A stretch of DNA of 64,000 nucleotides from CAXBMB01 sp052078155. Its GTDB lineage: Bacteria > Pseudomonadota > Alphaproteobacteria > Kiloniellales > DSM-21159. The position numbers and the translations under genes were made by a program. Positions 59,801-64,000 of this stretch are shown one piece after another (position 1 is the first letter of the stretch; every line of letters starts with the position of its first letter). The notes below the pieces were generated by a model. The model was not told the origin of the DNA and searched no databases. It was given only the letters and a program-made list of their open reading frames with translations. The DNA is taken from contig JBQJBP010000006.1 of NCBI GenBank assembly GCA_052078155.1, positions 34,581-98,580 on the forward strand, in the 5' to 3' direction.

Positions 59801-62800
59801 GAGTGCGGCACAGACCGAGAAGGCTCTGGTGGAACTGGCGGGCCTGCTGGGCGCAGAAGAAAGCGTGACGGTGCTCACCCGGGGCGGGCTGCTGGCCCGG
59901 ACCTTTGAGAGCTTCTGCCGCACGGCGCAGTTAGAGCAGCCTGAGGCTGTGAGGTATCTGGATTGGGACGGGCAGGCAGCAGATCAGCTTGCTGAGGTGT
60001 TGAGTGCCGCGCGGCCGGATCTGGCGGTTCTGCGGGACGGCCAGCTCTATGGGCCGGAGCTGAGCCCGGCCAGGCTGGACCTGCCGGGCCAGGACCTCAA
60101 ACTGTCAGAGACCGGAAAGTATCTGGTGACCGGCGGGGCCGGAGCCTTGGGCCAGGGCCTGGCCGGACGGCTGCTGGCCGCGGGAGCCGGTGAGGTGATC
60201 CTGACGGGCCGCCGGGCCGTCAAAGAGATTTCTCTCTCCGAGACACTGAAAGACGCGCGCGTCTCCTATCGACAGCTGGACCTGAGCAAAGCCAAAGCGG
60301 TTGAGGCGGCTCTGGCAGAACTGGGTCCCCTTGCTGGGGTGGCGCATCTGGCCGGGTCCGGGAACTTTGCGCCAGCGGCTGAGACAACGGCAGCCCGGGT
60401 GAAAGCCACCTTTGGCGGCAAGCTGGGCGGGGCCCGGGTGTTGGCTGAGGCCTTGCTCAAACAGGCAGACAAGCCGGACTGGGTTTTACTCTATGGCTCA
60501 ATCTCAGCGGTCTGGGGCTCGAAAGGTCAGGCGGTTTACGGGGCGGCCAACGGCGGGCTCAAGGGCCTGGCGGAAGAATTGAAGGCCCAAGGTTTGCCAG
60601 CTCTTTGCATTAACTGGGGGCCCTGGTCGCTGGAGGATCCAGCAAAGAACCCGGCTGGGGGCGGCATGACCGACGAAGGGGCTCTCCAGTTGCTCAGGGG
60701 CATCGGGGTGTCGGGCCTGAGACCTGCAGCGGTGGGTCTGTTGGAAAACCGTCTGCTCCAGGCCCTGCAGTCCGGTAAGGAGTTACCCGCCAGCCTGACG
60801 GTGGCGGAGGTGGACTGGGATCAGTTCGCGCCGGTCTATGAGGTGCAGGGACAGCGGGCCTTTCTGAACAGAGTTCGTCCCACAGCGCCGCTGGCCGCTG
60901 TTGCCGCTGGCGGTGGTTCAGCGTTCCAGAAGACGTTGGAAAGCCTGCCGGGCGCTGCCAGACGCAGCAAGGTTCTGGCCCTGCTGCAGGAACAGGCGCA
61001 GGCCGTGATGGGCTTTGATACCGCCAGTGGTGACAGCCTGCCGGAGGACCGGGGCCTGTTTGAGCTGGGCCTGGATTCTTTGATGGCGGTGTCTTTGGCC
61101 AGGTCTTTGAGCCAGACCCTGGGCCAGGAAGTTCCGGCCACGCTGATCTTTGACAAGCCGCAGCTGGGGTCGCTGGCGACCGGGCTGCTGGAGCTACTGG
61201 GGCTGTCCGGCGACAGTGAGGGGCCTGTTGAAACCTCCTCGGTGGCAAGCAGCGCCGGGACCCAAACAGAAAACCAGCCTGCGGCTGTGGCGATTGTGTC
61301 TGTTGCCTGTCGTCTGCCGGGCAGCGTCGAGACGCCCGAGGCGTTGCAGGCGGCTTTGCTGGCCGGGCTGGATGGCATCCGGGAGGTGGAGGCGGATCGC
61401 TGGTCGGCGGAGCGCTTTACCTCTGAGGGCGGGAGCGAGCCGGGCACCATGGCGACCAGCCGGGGCGGCTATCTGGATCTGCAAAAGGGTCTGGATGCGG
61501 GTCTTTTTGGCCTGTCGCCGCGTGAGGCCAGCCGTCTGGAGCCGCAGCAGAGATTGCTGCTGGAGGTATCCTGGGAGGCTTTGGAGCGGGCGGGCATTGC
61601 CGCAGACAGCCTGTGGGGCACAAAGGGCTCGGTTTTTGTTGGCCTGTCGAACAATGACTTTGGTCCGCTGCTGCAGGCAGAGGATGGTCTGGAGGGACTG
61701 GACCTGCACCATGCCACGGGCAATGCCCTGTCGGCGGCGGCGGGTCGGCTCAATCATTTTTACGGGTTAAGAGGTCCGGCTTTGGCCCTGGACACGGCCT
61801 GCTCGTCCAGTTTGAGCGCCATACATCTGGCCTGCCGCTCGCTGCTCTCGGGGGAAAGTGATCTGGCCCTGGCGGGTGGGGTGAACGTGATCTTGTCACC
61901 GGCGGTCTCGGTTGCGGCGGCCAGGGCGGGCATGCTCTCGCCCGAGGGGCGCTGCAAGACCTTTGACGGCACGGCGGACGGTTATGTGCGCGGTGAGGGC
62001 TGTGGTCTGGTGGTGCTGAAGCGGCTGGAGGATGCGCAAAGAGACGGGGATCCCATTGAGGCGGTGATTTTGGGCACGGCGCTCAATCACAACGGCACCA
62101 GCGGGGGGCTGACGGTGCCCTCGGGCCCGGCCCAGGAGGCGCTGATCGGCGAGGCCCTGAGCGCCGCCAACATCCAGGCCAGCGACATTCAAGTGTTGGA
62201 GGCCCATGGCACGGGCACGGCTTTGGGCGATCCCATTGAGCTGACAGCGGCGGCCAGAGCGCTGTCCCAGGGGCGCCCGGAGGAGCGTCCGCTCAAGCTG
62301 GGGTCCGTGAAGACCAATCTGGGTCATCTGGAGTCTGCGGCGGGCATGGCGGGTCTGACCAAGCTGGTGGCGGCTTTGCAGGATGAGGTTCTGCCCGGGC
62401 AACTGCCTTTGCCGACCGAGCCCAACAGCAAGATCCCCTGGGCGGATCTCAATGTTGAGGTTCTGCAGACGCCTCTGGCCTGGCCCCAACAAGCAGGCAA
62501 AGTCCGTCTGGCAGGCCTGTCGTCATTTGGCTTTACCGGCACCAATGGTCATCTGATCCTCGCCGGCCCCGAAGTGGCCACCTCCGTGGCTGTTCAGTCC
62601 GGCACTGCCGGTGAGGACGGGACTGACCTGAGCTCTACGGGACCCTGGCCCATTCTGCTCTCTGCCAAGTCCAAAGAGGCGCTGAGCGCCCTGGCCAGGG
62701 CCTATGCGGACTGGCTGACAGGGGACGAGGATCTGGCGCAGTTGAGCTGGACGACGCTGACCGGGCGCGCGCGGCTGAGCCAGCGGCTGGCGCTCCAGGC

Positions 62801-64000
62801 AGCGGATTTAGCTGATGCGAAGGCCAAACTGGCAGGCATCTCGCAAGGTCAGCACCCCGTCGGCACGGTAACGGGAGAGGGGCAGGCGACAGGCTCTGTC
62901 TGGCTCTTTACCGGCCAGGGCAGTCAGGCCGTGGGTCTGGGTCTGCTGGACGCGCCGGTCTATCAGGCCGTTCTCGAACGCTGTGATGGAGCTTTGGCTC
63001 AACTGGACAAAGAGCTGGGAGAGGCCAGTCCCTGGCAGGGTCAGTCTTTGCTGGAAGTCCTGAAGACCGGCACGGAAGAAACACTGGCAGAGACCCATTG
63101 GACGCAGCCGGCGCTTTATGCGGTGGGCTGTGGCCTGGCGGCGCTCTGGCGCAGCTGGGGTCTGGCCCCGCAAGCGGTTGCCGGTCATTCTCTGGGGGAA
63201 TATGCCGCAGCCCAGGTGGCCGGTGTTTTTGATCTGGAAGCGGGTCTGCGTCTGGTGGCCCAGCGCGGTCGGCTGATGGCGGGCCTGCCGACCCAGGGGA
63301 CCATGGCGGCGGTGGCCGCCCCGCTGGAGACTGTCGAAGAGGTCCTGGCCAGCTTAAAAGAGGCTGAGCGTCCTGAGATTGGCGGGGTCAATGGCCCGCA
63401 GGCGGTAACGATTTCCGGCACGAAGGAGGCTGTTGCTGCGGCGACGGCTGCCCTGGAAGAGGCTGGCCTGCGGGTCCGGCCCCTGGCGGTCAGTCAGGCC
63501 TTTCATTCCCGTCTGCTGGAGCCTATGGCGGAAGACTTCCGTCAGGAGCTGGACGCCATTGACTTTAAAGCGCCCAACCTGGCCTGGGCCCGGGGTCTGG
63601 ACGGCCAGTGGCAGGCCGGTGCGCCGGATCCGGAGGTCTGGCTGGCCTCTTTGCGCCAGCCCGTGCGCTTTGATCTGATCTGCGGGCGACTGGCGGAGCT
63701 GGGCGACAAGGTCTGGCTGGAACTGGGGGCCAAACCCCAGCTGCTGGGCCTGGCTGCGGAAAGCGAAACAGCCCCGACACCCGCCATCGCCTCCCTGCGC
63801 CTGCCGCGCGGAGACACAGCCTACACCGCCCAAAGTCTCAGCCAGGCCCTCACCACCGCTGCCCTCAGTCTCACGGCACAATCAAAAGACCCGCAGCCAG
63901 ACTGGACACAAATCCGACCAAAACCAAAAAACAACAAACCAAAATCAATCCCAACATACCAATACCAAAAATCAACCTACTGGCCCCTCAAAGGTAAAGC
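56820..64000 (+). CDS. Type I polyketide synthase, KS-AT-KR-ACP-KS-AT..., cut by window end
   Basis: At least 2393 residues; the frame is open to base 64000 and no stop is seen. Start ATG at 56820 or 56850, neither with a strong ribosome site. A coiled-coil docking helix (AIKKLKARVAELEAE) precedes KS1 (about 45-470; DTACSSS with Cys219, HGTGTPLGDP, KTNLGH). AT1 (575-890) has GHSVGDY and HAFH, malonyl type. KR (1095-1290) has VTGGAGALG and VYGAAN. ACP1 has GLDSL near 1417. KS2 (1490-1915) has DTACSSS and EAHGTGTALGDP. AT2 (2025-2330) has GHSLGEY and AFHS, malonyl type. Module 1 would leave a beta-hydroxyl; what module 2 carries beyond AT is unknown. Confidence 0.95.
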   Translation, partial: MTPKNKRQQKMNDRPNKGQDQRLSAAVEAIKKLKARVAELEAERSEAIAVVGLGCRFPGAADSPAALWDLLSQGRDGITAVPADRWDAEAWYDPDPQAPGKTHSRWGGFLDQVSEFDSGFFGLSPKEADNLDPQQRIFLESCWSALEDGGQAGDLEALGSVGVFAGISTADYSRLGLWSGDLTDISAYSYTGSSANALAGRVSYLLGLEGPALAVDTACSSSLVTVHLACQALRNKECDLALAGGSNVMLSPEMSVFFSKVGAVTGEDRCRVFDARAQGYLRGEGAGVVLLKRLSQALADGDPIRAVIAGSAVNQDGASNGFTAPNGPSQQRVVQQALAAAHLPASSVDYVECHGTGTPLGDPIEVGALGSVFGDRDGSLLLGSVKTNLGHLEAAAGIAGLIKTVLSLEAGALPASLHFEEPNPAIAWGSLPVEVVTGLRAWPEKAAGEARVAGVSSFGMSGTNAHVVLTSAPEREEVSRAAPARPVILPLSGASVGGLEGQIAAQVSHLSAAATRGLDALEPDALEPDALKPGALFDRSWSLATGRAALRQRAASVGSDGASLSDFSIRGSAGSGREGCVFLYPGQGSQWAGMGLELAESEPVFQAGLEACADVVGSELLEVLKDAGRLTDTRWTQPAVFAVSWALDRLLASWGVEPVAVLGHSVGDYVAAVRSGALDFERGLGLLDKRAQLMGSLPAGGAMASLRCSAEQAPELLAEGIVISAINGPSAITVSGPEAGIAATLVAAEQKNIHGRRLPVSHAFHSPAMAPAAAELRSFAAASPFGEAELGWISNVTGSWHRGESAADYWAEQLTSPVAFWAGLETLYGAGHRRFLEVGPGTGLAGLVAQLKPKGSTSNGTTNGTTGLTLLKEDQPEALSLARGLAGYWCSGGELDWEAYCNEPGQAGPRRKISLPGYAFDRQRHWLETAASRALQAGGDLSKALYTEELSPLPRSGEAASEVGPLRLLGPGAKALKLPSDEAGQPVYVLPTELSAAQTEKALVELAGLLGAEESVTVLTRGGLLARTFESFCRTAQLEQPEAVRYLDWDGQAADQLAEVLSAARPDLAVLRDGQLYGPELSPARLDLPGQDLKLSETGKYLVTGGAGALGQGLAGRLLAAGAGEVILTGRRAVKEISLSETLKDARVSYRQLDLSKAKAVEAALAELGPLAGVAHLAGSGNFAPAAETTAARVKATFGGKLGGARVLAEALLKQADKPDWVLLYGSISAVWGSKGQAVYGAANGGLKGLAEELKAQGLPALCINWGPWSLEDPAKNPAGGGMTDEGALQLLRGIGVSGLRPAAVGLLENRLLQALQSGKELPASLTVAEVDWDQFAPVYEVQGQRAFLNRVRPTAPLAAVAAGGGSAFQKTLESLPGAARRSKVLALLQEQAQAVMGFDTASGDSLPEDRGLFELGLDSLMAVSLARSLSQTLGQEVPATLIFDKPQLGSLATGLLELLGLSGDSEGPVETSSVASSAGTQTENQPAAVAIVSVACRLPGSVETPEALQAALLAGLDGIREVEADRWSAERFTSEGGSEPGTMATSRGGYLDLQKGLDAGLFGLSPREASRLEPQQRLLLEVSWEALERAGIAADSLWGTKGSVFVGLSNNDFGPLLQAEDGLEGLDLHHATGNALSAAAGRLNHFYGLRGPALALDTACSSSLSAIHLACRSLLSGESDLALAGGVNVILSPAVSVAAARAGMLSPEGRCKTFDGTADGYVRGEGCGLVVLKRLEDAQRDGDPIEAVILGTALNHNGTSGGLTVPSGPAQEALIGEALSAANIQASDIQVLEAHGTGTALGDPIELTAAARALSQGRPEERPLKLGSVKTNLGHLESAAGMAGLTKLVAALQDEVLPGQLPLPTEPNSKIPWADLNVEVLQTPLAWPQQAGKVRLAGLSSFGFTGTNGHLILAGPEVATSVAVQSGTAGEDGTDLSSTGPWPILLSAKSKEALSALARAYADWLTGDEDLAQLSWTTLTGRARLSQRLALQAADLADAKAKLAGISQGQHPVGTVTGEGQATGSVWLFTGQGSQAVGLGLLDAPVYQAVLERCDGALAQLDKELGEASPWQGQSLLEVLKTGTEETLAETHWTQPALYAVGCGLAALWRSWGLAPQAVAGHSLGEYAAAQVAGVFDLEAGLRLVAQRGRLMAGLPTQGTMAAVAAPLETVEEVLASLKEAERPEIGGVNGPQAVTISGTKEAVAAATAALEEAGLRVRPLAVSQAFHSRLLEPMAEDFRQELDAIDFKAPNLAWARGLDGQWQAGAPDPEVWLASLRQPVRFDLICGRLAELGDKVWLELGAKPQLLGLAAESETAPTPAIASLRLPRGDTAYTAQSLSQALTTAALSLTAQSKDPQPDWTQIRPKPKNNKPKSIPTYQYQKSTYWPLKGK
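58374..58418 (+). repeat. Triple 15-base tandem repeat inside the PKS gene
   Basis: GATGCCCTTGAGCCT occurs at 58374-58388 and 58389-58403, and with one change (TTAAG) at 58404-58418. It encodes DALEP-DALEP-DALKP in the linker between KS1 and AT1. Repeat-number changes keep the frame, so length variation between strains is likely. Confidence 0.9.

Noticed and set aside
1..64000. CRISPR array, tRNA, rRNA, insertion sequence or prophage
   Set aside because: No regularly spaced direct repeats, no tRNA-like cloverleaf or rRNA sequence, and no transposase, integrase or phage gene was found in any part.

Overview
The window looks like a piece of an alphaproteobacterial chromosome. It is GC-rich, it carries no rRNA, tRNA, transposase or phage gene, and it holds several copies of a palindromic intergenic element built around the words AGAGCATGATC and CTCTAG, which are familiar from alphaproteobacterial genomes. 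The order cannot be fixed from the sequence alone.

Left part (1-14142): acyl-CoA metabolism. The plus strand carries the end of a CoA-transferase, an NDP-forming acyl-CoA synthetase-like protein with a shrunken ATP-grasp part, a multi-pass membrane protein, a lipocalin-like protein and a class I fructose-bisphosphate aldolase. The minus strand carries a catabolic block: SDR, acyl-CoA dehydrogenase, a thiolase-fold protein without the usual nucleophilic cysteine paired with a DUF35 zinc-ribbon protein, two CaiB/BaiF CoA-transferases around a CitE-type lyase, and a PaaG-like hydratase/isomerase. Together they suggest oxidation of an unidentified carboxylic acid through CoA thioesters with a C-C cleavage step.

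Middle part (14660-31582): a secreted M19-dipeptidase-like protein, then an XRE-cupin regulator followed by three glutamate-synthase-like subunits and a type III glutamine synthetase homologue. This matches the mgsABC-gmaS (N-methylglutamate synthase / gamma-glutamylmethylamide synthetase) or rhizobial glxBCD-glnT gene set. After it come a spermidine-synthase-like methyltransferase-fold protein, an RhlE-type helicase, a MarR/GST divergent pair with two clear operators, a MarR-GNAT fusion, a DMT permease, a ChaA-type cation/proton antiporter, a HAD hydrolase and a cysteine-bearing secreted coiled-coil protein.

Right part (31921 to the end): a hybrid PKS-NRPS locus, cut by the window edge. A FAAL-acyl-CoA-dehydrogenase-ACP protein probably activates and desaturates a fatty acid. 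Its helical C-terminus and the coiled-coil N-terminus of the divergent PKS (KS-AT-KR-ACP-KS-AT...) look like docking partners. A 4126-residue NRPS (C-A-T-C-A-T-C-A-T-C-T-TE) would build and release a peptide; its last module has no A domain. Upstream of the NRPS on the same strand lie a PvdE/SyrD-like exporter, an SPFH protein, a 58-residue two-helix membrane protein and a DUF697 membrane protein. A P450 and a phosphotransferase translationally coupled to the FAAL gene complete the visible set. No MbtH, PPTase, receptor or dedicated regulator is visible, so the cluster probably continues beyond 64000.

The interspersed element is the main non-coding theme. In five genes the TAG stop codon is the TAG of the element's terminal CTCTAG word.
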